Source: Trema orientale
Taxonomy: Eukaryota > Streptophyta > Magnoliopsida > Rosales > Cannabaceae
Assembly: GCA_002914845.1 (NCBI GenBank)
Contig: JXTC01000020.1
Coordinates: 623,903-687,902, forward strand
Direction of reading: 5' to 3'
Length of the DNA: 64,000 nt
The notes under the pieces were generated by a model that had not been told where the DNA came from, did not search any database, and worked only from the letters and a program-made list of their open reading frames with translations. This document shows, piece by piece, positions 34,747 to 46,375 of this stretch (positions are counted from its first letter, which is position 1; every line of letters starts with the position of its first letter). A program made the position numbers and the translations under genes.

Positions 34747-35905
34747 CATTTCTCATACACTCTCTCTCTTTCACATCTCTTACCCTTTCTCACTCTCACT
34801 CTCTTCCTCTCCTTCCCCCTCTCTTTCTCCTTCACCACTCCTATCACTATCCACTGAGGCCTCCATGATCTCCACCAGTGAAGCTGCACCACCACGACCA
34901 CCATATATTAGTTTAATTTTAGTTATTTATTTATTAAATTTTAGTTATTAATTAATATATTTATTTGATTGTATGTTTTAATAATATTGTGGTTCTATGT
35001 TTGTTTTTTAAGAAATATTTGGAGAAATTGTTGTTGGATTATTTGGAGGACAAAAGCTTGGATTGAAGTTAGGATTTTTTTTTGTAGGGTTTTAGTTATA
35101 TTTTTAGTATAAATTGTGAATTATGTGAAATTTTGAAATATCATGTTATTTAAGTTTTTAGATTTTGTAAAATTTGTGGAAGAATGTGTTAATTTTGGTG
35201 TATGAGTGATTTTAGGTTATAGAATATGTTAGTTTAGTATTTATTTGAATGTTATAATTTTGTATTATAAGTTGGTTAAATTTACTATGAAATAGAATAT
35301 GCATATGGTTTTAATGTGTTATGGGATATGATTTTAGTATTTATTTTTTTAAGGTTTTATATTTGTACTATTTTATCTTAGTTAAAATCAAATTTTTATT
35401 AATTCAAAATAATTATTTTGAATTATAAAGAAAAACTCTAAAGCGGTGACAATTGCTGCCACTAAAGAGAATGGAAATCCAAAGTGGCGACAATTAAATA
35501 ATCTATACTGGCGGCAAATTTAAAAAGGTCGCCGATATAGGTTTGCTAAATTGCACTTTTGTTGTATTTTCAGCAACAATAATAGTCGTCGCTATAGGTT
35601 CAATAAATGTGACGATACAAATTATCGTAGCTATAGGGACCTATACTGGCAGACTTATAGCGGCAACCCTACAACGGTAACTTTTTCCTTTTTAACGGCG
35701 ATAATAGTCATCACTTTATTCCTTTTTTGTTGTATTGTGGTACCCAACATTATAATGACGTGTCAGTCTATCATTAGATGATTATAATTAATAAACTGAG
35801 TCCCATATGAGCCCAACCTGAAGTCTAATTATAATTAGCAAATCGCAAATTGACACATCACGTAATATTATGCACCATATGGTGCCCTTTAATACTACTC
35901 TATTT
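34054..35905. mobile_element. MITE with GAGCAATGCTAG ends, carrying a CACTA element
   Basis: Removing the inner CACTA element gives a MITE of about 180 bp whose ends (GAGCAATGCTAGTGGTACC... and inverted GAGTAGTATTAAAGGGCACC...) pair through a shared 'attat.a.gacgtgtca'-type segment. It lies in the P450 relic between LGG and the next block, with GGAG directly repeated on both sides. The right boundary is approximate. Confidence 0.6.
34069..35737. mobile_element. Non-autonomous CACTA element, TSD TGG
   Basis: The ends CACTACAACAAA and (inverted) CAATACAACAAA differ by one base, and TGG is duplicated at 34066-34068 and 35738-35740, the 3-bp site expected for CACTA elements. Subterminal regions carry many copies of 'gcggcgaca' or its complement 'tgtcgccgc' in both orientations. 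The interior has a (TC)n tract at 34690-34744 and a short GC-richer stretch. No transposase is present. Confidence 0.85.
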
Positions 35906-36156
35906 GGAGGCTCATGTACACCTCAAATAACCATGGGCTACATGACCTACAAGCATGTACAACCCAATCTTCACCATATGAATGGGATGTCAAAAAGCTT
36001 TAATCATAAGCAATTGAGAGATTGCTAAAGAGTGTTTCATCACAAACAACAAAGTCTTTGCTGACCGCCTGACCGCCCAAAAGCCATAGCCCTCGAACAC
36101 ATGGCCTACAACTATGCCGTGTTTGGGTTCAGCAATCATAATTCTGATAGGCACCA

Positions 36157-36486
36157 TGACACAGCAGATTGCTAGATTTCACTCTAACGTGTGTTCTCAC
36201 AAAGAGAAGAGAAATAAGCAAAATTCTCAAAGAGAATTAAGAAGAGAAAACTAAGATTTGATTGAAAATGAGATGATTACAACTCTTGCCAATGAAGGCT
36301 ATTTATACATGTCTAGGATTAATCTAAACTATCCAATAAAATAATTCTAAGAAACTTACAACTATACACCTAGCACCTACTAACTAAACACACTTCAAAT
36401 AAACAAATTATTCACCTAACACACTTCTAATAAACAAAGTAAATAACCTAACATATTTCAAATAAATAAGTCTATAATATCTAACA
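36157..36486 (-). mobile_element. LTR fragment inserted in the P450 relic
   Basis: Read on the minus strand the segment starts TGTTAGATATTATAG, has TATAAATAG, and ends CTGCTGTGTCA followed at once by TGGTGCCTATCAG, which resembles a primer-binding site. That would make it a 5' LTR with a truncated internal part (to about 36140). The sequence at 36487-36580 is also foreign to the P450. No target-site duplication was found. Confidence 0.5.
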
Positions 36487-36706
36487 CACAAAAGCATTCT
36501 ACCAACCAATGGAATGTTCCTTAGATTGGGTTCTGGAATTATGGGCTTTGACTTTGGGTCATAGTTATTTAGGTTGTGCGCTTCTGTATCACGCCAACGG
36601 CGAAATATAGCCATGCTAGAGTTGTTCTCCAACCATCGCCTCCAGATGCTCAGCCACGTCCGAGAATCGAAGGTCAAATTTGCCATTAAAGAGATGTGTG
36701 AGCTTA

Positions 36707-37096
36707 GGCTATGTTTGGTTCGATGGAATGTGTCTTAGAATAGAAAGGTCATTCTAAAAAAAAAAACTCATTCCATTGTTTGGTTTCACATTATGCTAAG
36801 AAATTTTTATTCTATAGTAATCTTAATTCCATCAAATAATGGAATTGTAATTCTACCAAAAAAAATTATAGAATAATAATTCCATCTTTTTGTCAATTTC
36901 TTTAAAAGTTCAATTTCTATTTTTGCCTAATTAGGATATCTTAAAATAAAAATATTTTGGTCAATATAATATTTATTCCATTCTATTCCACTAAGTTAAC
37001 TAAATAATGAAATATCATTTCTATTCTCATTCTAATTCAATTTAATTACAATTCTCATTACTATTCATATTCAATTCTAACGAATCAAACATAACC
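36707..37096. mobile_element. Tourist-like MITE in the P450 relic
   Basis: The ends GGCTATGTTTGGTTCG and (inverted) GGTTATGTTTGATTCG form terminal inverted repeats. The left flank TTA and right flank TTC suggest an eroded 3-bp duplication. The interior is AT-rich with opposed 'attctattcca'-like stretches. Confidence 0.65.
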
Positions 37097-37519
37097 TTCA
37101 GTTAAGAAAAATACTAGGGTACTAAAGGTGGATATGAAAAACTGACTTGGGGCAGGACATAGGAAAACAATATAATGCCGCGACTACATTAAACCTCTCG
37201 TGAGATCAATAATAATGACCGAGATGAGCAGTGCCAAAGGGCAATAAGGGAATTTTATAGATTGACAGGGACTTTTGTCGTGGCTGATGCAATTCCGTGC
37301 CTGAGACATTGGTTGGACCTGGGGCCGGGGCTATGAGAAGGCCATGAAAAAGACGGCAAAGGATTAATTCGGATCAACTACTCCAAGGATGGCTTGAGAC
37401 CATAAACCAAAAGTCGATGAGCAAACCTCCATGGGCCTCATGATTTCACTTCTTGATGGAGAAATTTCTACGCCAGATACAGATACCATTGACAAAGCTA
37501 CAAGCCTGTTAGGCACCGT

Positions 37520-39559
37520 GCTAATTAAATTCTGGACTTTTGAGCCGAAAATTATAAGCTCCTTCACACTTTGTTAGATAATAGATTCTACAAGTAAAGT
37601 GCAAACCCACCATCTTTACATAAAGAGTCAAAAAAACAAGGCAGGCGAAAAAAATCAAAGCTAAATTTGCCCCATATATATTTGATGAAAAATTTGCCTG
37701 CCGTGTCTAATTTGCCATATATACAACCATGTCTAATTTGACAAATTGCACCACACGTCAGAGGTGTTAGGCCCACGTATGAATTTAAAAACGTGGGGCT
37801 TATCTCTAATTTAAGTGTGTGCTTTTAGTGAGATTCTTCACTCCTATGTAACTTACTAATGTTTATCTCATTCTTTTTCTTTTTTTTTTTTGGGCTTGAA
37901 ATTGTAGTCTGAGTTCCTAATTATAAAATTTATGTTATTTTTGCTCCCATTAAATCTGGATCATTTGTATCTATTTTTAACTGTAGTTCTGTTTGATGCT
38001 AAGTTAAAATTTTGAAGGGGCTTATAGAAATATGACCAAATTTTGGACCTAATTTCAGTAAATGTCCCTTTGTCAAAAGTTATAGCAAAATGTCCGGTAT
38101 ATATGCATGTATACTAAGTGTAAAATTTTATATACCAAGTATAAAAAATTATATACCCAGTGTATTTCAGAACAGTAACTAAAATTGGTAGATACACATA
38201 TCTATCAAGTGTAAAAATATATTTACCTGGACATTTAGGTATAAAATTTTAAAAGTGGACATCTACTTAGTCAAATTTAAAATTTTGGTCATCCACCTAA
38301 ATTTCTCAATTTTTTTTTGAATTGTATTAAAAAAAAAAAAAAAAAAAACGATAGGCACGTTGGGCAATGGCAGTATACGTAGTAATTATATTAACACATT
38401 GAAGAAAGACATAATTCCATATTAATTAAAAAGCATTAAAGTTTAAATTGAAAAAAAAAAAAGCATTAAGGCTAAGTTAGCCTAGTGTTGAATGACATCA
38501 TGATCTGAATTGATTAACAATTGTTGGCCCACAAAAATTATTTATGAATACATGACTCCTATTCCATAATATATATATAGGTGATATTTTAATGAGAATT
38601 TTTATTTTTATTCTATGCATAGGTATTTTGACCAAGATGAAAATAACTTGCTATTGCAAGTCATTTTTACTTATAACTATTCCATTCTAATTCTTTTTTA
38701 TTCCCATTCTCATTGACTTAAGAATAAATTAGTGGAATGATTTTTAATTTAAGGAAAAAAAATTTGGAATGATTTTTTAAGGAAAAAAAATTAAAATGAA
38801 TTTTTTAAAGAAAATATATGCAATTAATAGTTATTTTTTCTTACATATTAATTTAGCTTTTTTTATTAAATTCTCTTTTTACTTTAATAGTAGCATTCAT
38901 CAAATAGACTAATTGAGATACATATTACGTAGGTTTTTGTCTAGCTATAAAGTCCAATAATTTTAATATCCAAAAGCAAGCAAGGATAACAAAAATAAAA
39001 TCAAATCAAAATCTTATAATAAGCAAATATGCATATAAAACTATCGTTTATATTCTTTTACGAAAAAAGAAAAAAAAAATCTTAAGAATGCCTGTACTTA
39101 TAGAAATTAATAAACACCTATACTTATAGATAAGAGATCTTGTAAAAGTGAGCTAAAAACAAAATAAAAAGAATATTCAGCACAAATAGACGAATATTAC
39201 TTATTCTTCTTCTTCTTCTTTTATTTTATTTTTTAATTTTAGAGATGCAAGAATATTTTCAAATTAAAAAATAATACACGCGGACATAAACTTTAAAAGG
39301 GAAAAAAAATCCTTACATAGCAAATACAAGCCAAATTTTTATTTTTTTTATTTTTGTCCTTTTTATATTTTTATTTTCTTAAAAAGTACAAACTCAAACA
39401 CATACATGCCAATAAAGTTCAAGGTCCAAAGGAGAAGAAAAATAAATATATAAGTACAAAAGAACCAAATAATATATATCGAGTTTAGACATCTCAAGAA
39501 AAATCACATTCCTCTATTTTTCTTCTACTATATGCCTCATTGATTTCTCTTCTTCTTTG
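37520..39559. other. Intergenic or intronic remnant, AT-rich
   Basis: No gene was recognised. It contains the second copy of the 300-bp dispersed repeat (38020-38310), and a short piece at 38575-38640 resembles the 15566 MITE family. If the plus-strand P450 relic was once one gene, this stretch would lie in its intron. Confidence 0.45.
38020..38310. repeat. Dispersed repeat, copy 2 (first copy 14650-14950)
   Basis: Long identical stretches with the first copy in the same orientation, including 'atagcaaaatgtccggt' and 'ggtcatccacctaaatttct'. Confidence 0.7.
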
Positions 39560-40768
39560 CTTTTTATTACTAAAATCCCGTGAACTCGGAGCAATTTAGT
39601 AAAATTAACCTTGAACTCAATTTTTTAGAGCAAAATCCATTGAAGTCTCTTAATATTAGAGCAAAATCTCCTGAAGTCCCCTAATATTAGTTTTGTTAAA
39701 AAATGTTTGTGTTAGATTGTTTTACTGTTAAGTCCTTATTCTCTTATTTGTGGCTTTTATGTCCTTATTATTATATTTTTATTTCACGTTAATCTATTTT
39801 AATCTTTTCTATTCAAAATTGTTATCAATTATCACTTGCTCAAAAGGTGCTCATCTCAGTTGGAAACAAAGACAAATTAATGTTTAAAAAAATTAGAAAA
39901 AAGAGTTGGGGAAAATAAAAAATAAAAAAATAAAATTATTATTTTAAAAAATAGAATAGAGATATGCATTTTGTTTTGCCCAATTAATAGAGGACATGTG
40001 TCCAAAAAAAGAACATATTATCTATAAATTGGCAAAAAAAAAATACATATCCAATAGCATTTTTTTTTAGTTGACACCTATATAGGCGCTTTTTTTTATC
40101 ACCTTTATAAGGACTTTTAGATGAGCATGATATTTTTTTGAAAAAAAAAATTGAAAGAACCGTAACTAAAGGAAAAACAAGATAAAAACTGGTATAGTTG
40201 GTTTTATAAATCCTGATTTAAATAAAAGAAAAAAAAAGAGATGTATATCTCTCTATATGAATACTTAGACCAAAGTAGATCCATATTGTAGCCCAATAAA
40301 ATTTTCTAATTTCTTACATCCGTTTTGAACAAAGCAATATCCTCTACTCTTTTTTTATCTTTTCAAATAATAATTTCTCTTTATTTCTAATTTTATCCCT
40401 ACTAAGATGAGCACCTTTTGGATAACTGCTAATTGACAATAGTTTTGGATAAAAAAGATTAAAAGGGATTAACGTGAAACAAAAATATAATAATGAGGAC
40501 CTAAAAGCCACAAATAAGAGAATAAGGACTTAACAGTAAAAAAAACTAACAAAAATATTTTTTTTCTAATAAAACTATTATTAGGGGACTTCAGGGGGTT
40601 TTGCTCTAATATTATGGGACTTTAGGGGGTTTTGATCTAAATAATTGAGTTTAAGATTAATTTTATTAAATTATTCCGAGCTCAGGGGGATTTTGCTCTA
40701 AAAAATTGAGTTTAGGGTATATTTTACTAAATTATTCCGAGTTCAGAGGGTTTTGGTAATAAAAAGCC
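39560..40768. mobile_element. Non-autonomous Mutator-like element, TIRs ~350 bp, 11-bp TSD
   Basis: The left arm (39560 to about 39870) is matched in inverted form by about 40395-40768. Both contain 'gaactcgga', 'agcaaaat.c.ctgaagtc', 'cttattctcttatttgtggctttta' and 'aaaggtgctcatct'. The 11-bp direct repeat CTTCTTCTTTG flanks it (39549-39559 and 40769-40779). The interior of about 520 bp is AT-rich and non-coding. Confidence 0.85.
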
Positions 40769-40779
40769 CTTCTTCTTTG

Positions 40780-42695
40780 TTTTTTCATTTATCTTAACAA
40801 CATCATGATCATCATGATCTTCAAACAATATCCTAAAGAATCAATTATATCCATGCCATTGCTGTAAACTGGTGAATTATATTTTGACAAACTTTAGGTA
40901 ATCAACTTACAAAATAGCACACGTAAAAAAATTAAAAAATCAGTAAATAAATAGCCACTTTTATTAATGACATATCCTAACTTAAGTAGATCAATTTTTG
41001 TTTCCTTCTTCAAAAGAAAATAAATTAACCAAAAAAATAATAATGAAAAGGGAATGAAAAAAAAAAAAAAACAATGGAAATGCGATGAAAAAAAGCTGAC
41101 CAACTCATCAGGTAACCAACATGTTATTATTTTAAATAATTTTCTATATTTATATAGGTATTAATTACATTAAATTTTTAGTAAAATTACTAGCATTATT
41201 ACTGCCATCAGATCAAAATCCAATGCTCCAAATTAGAGTACCCATGCATAGAGTAAAAACAAAAATATTCATTGAAACATCACCTATATATATTTATATA
41301 TAATAAAGTGTTTCCGTTTAGAGAAAAAAAAAAAAAAGGGTTTTTGCAAGGTTTTGCCAATTCACGTCTCATTAAATAGTAACAAAATATGAGTACCGAC
41401 TCAATTGTTGGGTTTAATTAGTTTTCTATGTGGGCTCGTATATGTTATTACAATTAATATTTGGGCTAATTCAATTGAGTGTGCTAAACAATAATCAGAT
41501 TAATTAGTCTCTAAAAACAACTATTCGAATAGAAGAAATTATATGGGATACCCCTTTTGACATTCTATGTCAGTATATGCCCATTTTCTAAAGTTTTAGC
41601 TTTTATATCCCTTTTCTAAAATTAATAAAGCTACTTTTACTAATTTATCCATATGTTCTTAAACCAGAAGACAGCTGAACTTCGGAAGCTGTTCTTGCTT
41701 GCACTCCATGAAACGATCTCACTCGTCGAAGAATCGTCTACTATGTCGTATGTCTTCAGCAAGAATGGAGCTGGACCTCTGCTGCCACCGTCGGCCGCCT
41801 GAGCTCCCTCCATCCCTGTTCAGAAGAGAGCCCCTGGTTTGGATTTTGAGCCAAAATTTTGGGGGGGGAGGGGGGGCGCCGGGAACGGAGAAGACGGGAG
41901 AAAGAGAGAGATCGAAGGATGAAAAGTTTAAGGTTAAAATTGAGTAAAAAGGCTAAAAAAATGGAAGATTCGAGCTATGGCTTCTTCGGCAGCCATGGTT
42001 GACTATAGATACGATTTTTGGAATTTGGACTATACGGTTTGGTAGAAATTTATGGCCAGATAAGCGTTCCCTTTATATAAGGTTAAATGAATAATAAAAG
42101 TAAATAATATACGATTTTTCTTATTCGGAAAATAAATAATTAGTTAAATTTTGACCTTTTTCGGTTGGAAACTGCACTGAAATTTCCCGATTTTTTTTTT
42201 TTTTTTCATTTCCGAATTTGAGAACCTATTCTACATTTTCTAGAAGGGAAAATAATAAAACTATTATTACATGAAAACACCCCTTTAAATCAGAGTATAA
42301 TACGAAATGAGCAATAAGACAAAGGCCTATACTAACTTGAAATGAGGAGCTATTATTTTTGATACGGAATAGACGGTTGTGATTGGAACAAGAAACCTGA
42401 CCAAATCGAGAAACCATGTTTTGAGAGTTCGAGTGGTAAAGTCTAGTGCCAAACCTGTATCATGGATGAGATAGTTGGAGACAGTGGACTGAGATAAAAA
42501 GTAACTATACGGCCCCTCAAAGAAAGAATGTGGCACCAGTTTTAGTCCTAGGAGTGTGGTGAAGAAAGGGAGAGAGGTCAGACACATCAAAACGACGTAG
42601 TAGTAAGACCTTAATGGGATTCGAATGATAGATTTGATTATGCCAAAGGTGCTTAGATAAGGAACCTTCTTCTCGGGAAATAGTAATGGGCTCTC
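40780..42695. other. Intergenic; two unexplained less AT-rich blocks
   Basis: Positions 41640-42000 are GC-richer and contain a GGGGGGGGAGGGGGGG run (41862-41877). Positions 42230-42695 form a block with overlapping open frames of 60-123 codons on the minus strand, none with a domain I recognise. The block is interrupted by the solo LTR at 42701 and appears to continue after it. It may be captured or retroelement coding sequence. Confidence 0.35.
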
Positions 42696-42700
42696 CATAT

Positions 42701-44364
42701 TGTTGGAAGTTCCGAAAAATGATTTCGAAAAATGATTTTACCAAAAATAATTTCCGCAGTTTTTTTAAATAAATCAAGAACGCAGTGGAATTAGTATTTT
42801 AAATTTTTTTTTGAAACTTTACAAAACAAAACATAAGATCGTTGATCTAACATAAATCAATTCATGTATTTTTGTTTAGATAAAACCTGGAAGCGCTTCA
42901 CAACTATTGAGTCTACTCGTCTATTCTCTAGAGCCCGTTGAATGATATGGTGTGTGGGCACCTTCCTGATTCCCAATGAGAGATGAGCGGATGATCCGGA
43001 AGACACTCTTCCTTCTCCTTGACTGCACGTCTACGACCGTGAGTATCTCTCCCTTGGTGGCCTTGAACGAGCTCGGGATTTCTCTTGCGGTGGCTCAACT
43101 CTCTCACACTCTCTTTTTCTCTTTGTCACACGTGAAGCACAGTTATTGTGCTACGGGTTGCGCATAGAACTACTGTCCAGAGGCTTAGGAGAACTTTCTC
43201 CTATGTATTAGAGAGGTCTAAACCCTATTGAGTTTATTGGGCTCAACTGACTATTCAATAGTATTAGACTATATGTGAGCTAGGTAAGGGACCTTATGGA
43301 TCCAACTAGTCTAAACCTCAACGGGCCAATTACCTACAGTCATAATTAACTCTTAATTATGACTGGACCTTATCTATTAATATTGAGGCACTCTACTATA
43401 GCCCAATATTGCACTCTTAAACTAAATGTCATTTTTTTTATGAAACTAATTAACACTTTAATTAACTTGATTTATTTAGCATATACTATACCTATAGATA
43501 TATCCCCGATGCAATGTCGTACTAGTGAGGTGAAATTACCGCATTACCTATTTAGTACATATTTACCTTTAAGTTGTCATTTTTCATCTAATAGATAATA
43601 ATTGACTACAGTGATTGTAACTGCCCATATAAACACAGTCAAATTCACAAAGTGAATACCTGGCACTTTGTTTTTACTATCCAAGTACTTGAAAAAACTT
43701 AGAATGACATTATATATATGGTGTCCAAATCATGAAGGGCATTCTCGTCAATTCACAAATCCTATCTTCCAAGATACCGGAGTTCGAACCATATAATCAG
43801 AACTAGTCCTTTAGTAAGTTAATAAGATAAAACTCATGAAAGTAATTGTTTGACAATCACTAGGATTAAGGTAATTTTGCAATAGTACTAGATAAGTGAA
43901 AGATAGAATATTGAGTTATGACATTTAAGCTCAAATTCTATTTTCATTTGGTCCACTTTAATGCACTTATAACTTTCTTATAACATACTAGTGTTTCTAT
44001 CGGAAGTTACTCACTTCGATAATTGGAGACTTCATCATTTCCGTTGAAATAGACGACACTGCATTCTTTTGGCGAAATAAAGTATTCTATCTTTATTTGC
44101 AGAGTATGAACCTTTTGTTTAGACGTAATGAAATAAAGAATTTAGTCTCCTACGTGTAAACACTTCACACAATTAATTCTTTATTACTTATTATTGGTCG
44201 TAGAAACTTTTTGACGTTTGCATAATAGAAAACATAAACATCACATGTATTTAATTGGGACATAATATGAAATTTATTGACAACAAATATATAAAACTTA
44301 AATCTAATAAACATTGTTAAAAATACCTAACAAAGAAACTGTATTCTGGGGTATATTCCCAACA
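42701..44364. mobile_element. Solo LTR, 1664 bp, TSD CATAT
   Basis: The ends TGTTGG...CCAACA are short inverted repeats in the usual TG...CA form. CATAT is directly repeated at 42696-42700 and 44365-44369. No primer site or internal coding region adjoins, so it is a solo LTR left by recombination. Its orientation was not settled. Confidence 0.85.
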
Positions 44365-44369
44365 CATAT

Positions 44370-44554
44370 TGCTAAGAGAGTATATCAATCTCACTGAGGG
44401 TTTTGCTCTCATTTAGTAGTGTTACATGTATACAAATATTTACAGTAGTAGTTCTTGGAAGCCATATTATATTATCCAAATTTGTAGCAAGTAGTGTTGC
44501 AAGTTAGTATAGTCAGGTTGTTTTGCCAATATTTTGTTAAATTATTTATTTATA
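44370..44554. other. Short unique sequence before minisatellite
   Basis: Nothing recognised; probably the continuation of the block ending at 42700. Confidence 0.3.
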
Positions 44555-45475
44555 ATCATGGTAAATAAATCAAGAGGTGATAAATAAGTATTTATCAGAG
44601 GTATAATGGTAAATATGCTACCGCCTACAGGTAATAAAAATTTTTTAAGTCATGGTAAATAAATCATATACCATCTCTTAACAGTGGTAAATAAGTAACT
44701 TACTAAGTGTGTAATGGTAAATATTTTATCATCTACATGCGATAAAATTTTTTAAGTCATGGTAAATAGATCATATACTATCTCTTAACAATGGTAAATA
44801 AGTAATTTACTTGGAGTATAATGGTAAATATGCTACCGTCTATAGGTGATAAAATTTTTTAAGTCATAGTAAATAAATTATAGAACACTTCTTAACAATA
44901 GTAAATAAGTAATTTACCAGGGGTATAATAGTAAATATGCTACCGTCTACAGACAATAAAAGTTTTTAAGTCATAGTAAATAAATTATATACCACCTCTT
45001 AATAGTGATAAATAAGTAATTTACCAGGTATATAATAGTAAATATGCTACCGCCTACAAGCGACAAAAGTGTTTTAAGTCATTGTAAATAAATCATATAC
45101 CACTTCTTAATAGTAGTAAATAAGTAATTTACTAGGGATATAATGGTAAATATGCTACCGTCTATAAGTGATAAAAATTTTCAAGTCATGGTAAATAAAT
45201 CATATACTACCTCTTAACAGTGGTAAATAAGTAATTTACCAGGAGTATAGTGGTAAATATGCTACCGTCTACAGTCAATAAAATTTTTTAAGTCATAGTA
45301 AATAAATGATATACCACCTCTTAACAGTGGTAAATAAGTAATTTAACATGGGTATAATGGTAAATATGCTATTGTCTACAGGCGATAAAAGTTTTTTGAA
45401 GTCATGGTAAATAAATCATATATCACCTCTTAATAGTGGTAAATAAGTAATTCATCAGGAGCATAATGGTAAGTA
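44555..45475. repeat. Minisatellite, ~107-bp unit, about nine copies
   Basis: Each unit reads roughly 'aagtcatggtaaataaatca', then 'taccacctcttaacagtggt', 'aataagtaatttaccagggg', 'tataatggtaaatatgctac' and 'cgtctacaggcgataaaatt'. Unit starts fall near 44650, 44757, 44863, 44969, 45078, 45184, 45292 and 45401. Units differ by point changes and by one or two bases in length. Confidence 0.9.
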
Positions 45476-46375
45476 TAAATCATTGCTATTATAAAAGGGA
45501 TATATTTGTTAAAAAATTTAAAAAGGGATATCTATTAAACCATACCTTCAAAAATAGGGTATTTTTGTTCAGTCTCTATTTGAATATAATTTTTGTAATA
45601 TGTAAAGACTCATATTGGCCAACTTATATGACTAATGGGATCTCAATTATTGGGTATCAGTATATAAAGAAAACTATTAGGTTGTGGTCCTCGAGTCAAA
45701 TCATAATACGTACAATTTTTTATTTTTTTCCTATTTTCATCTTTAGAGAGAGAACTTATTAAGCACACATAATGAGATTTGACTGTGGAAGGCCGCTAAT
45801 CCTCTTCTTGTTGGTGTATTCATAATCGTGCTTTATTGTTCTAAGTGTAATCGTGTTCGTACTTTTTCCGGTTCACAACTGCTATGGATCTATGTATTCC
45901 TTCTGCTCCTCAACAAAACTATCCTGATAATTTGACACGATGATTCTAGGATTATGTTAGATTGCAATCCATAAATTATGTCTTACATCAATAACACAGC
46001 TCATCAAATAACAAAAATAAGTAGTAATAACCTAAGCTTATCCTTATAGACATACTAGCTATATATCGAGTTCGAGCATGTATATATATATATAGGACAC
46101 CAATCCAGTAGGTATTTTTTTTAATCTATGCATAGGTATCAATTTGACCAATAAAATTTTTTTTGCATATTTTTTTATATTAAAAAGTAAGAGAGAGAAA
46201 TAACATTAATGATGTACGTCTTTTAATAATAATCCAACGGCTAAAATATATATATATATATAGGTATAGTTACTAGCTAGTCTAGTACGGATTAAATAAT
46301 ACTTTCATGATGCCACCGTATGTTTGTTCGTTGTGTATTTTGACCTGTCGAAATGTTATTTCAGACTAATTTTGG
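45476..46375. other. Intergenic, includes a MITE copy at 46101
   Basis: AT-rich; the 98-codon frame at 45466-45762 has no recognised domain. Confidence 0.4.
46101..46262. mobile_element. MITE of the 15566 family
   Basis: The left part (ccaatccagtaggtattttt then aatctatgcataggtat) matches the 15566 element. The right end dissolves into a TA repeat. Confidence 0.5.

Larger units (their letters stand above)
33955..37510 (+). pseudogene. CYP82-like P450 exon 1 relic, plus strand, shattered
   Basis: Four blocks in order give a CYP82 exon 1. Block 1 (about 33955-34053) has RAPSKVGRA, a stop where Trp is expected, and PIIGHLSLLGG. Block 2 (about 35906-36140) has an altered [14 protein letters not shown] region, EIAKECF and [15 protein letters not shown]. 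Block 3 (36580-36706) has MLELFSNHRLQMLSHVRES. Block 4 (about 37120-37510) has a KVDMKN segment, [13 protein letters not shown] and the last DTIDKATSL. Between them lie a MITE with nested CACTA, an LTR and another MITE. Multiple stops and frameshifts exclude function. It is on the opposite strand to the other copies; exon 2 is probably the block at 46376-46985. Confidence 0.85.

Noticed and set aside
42327..42698. 123-codon minus-strand frame as a membrane protein
   Set aside because: No recognised domain, overlapping frames of equal quality, and it stops at the edge of a solo LTR; left as an unidentified block.
44555..45475. Regular ~107-bp repeats considered as a CRISPR-like array
   Set aside because: The repeats are contiguous without unique spacers, and the context is a plant genome; it is a minisatellite.
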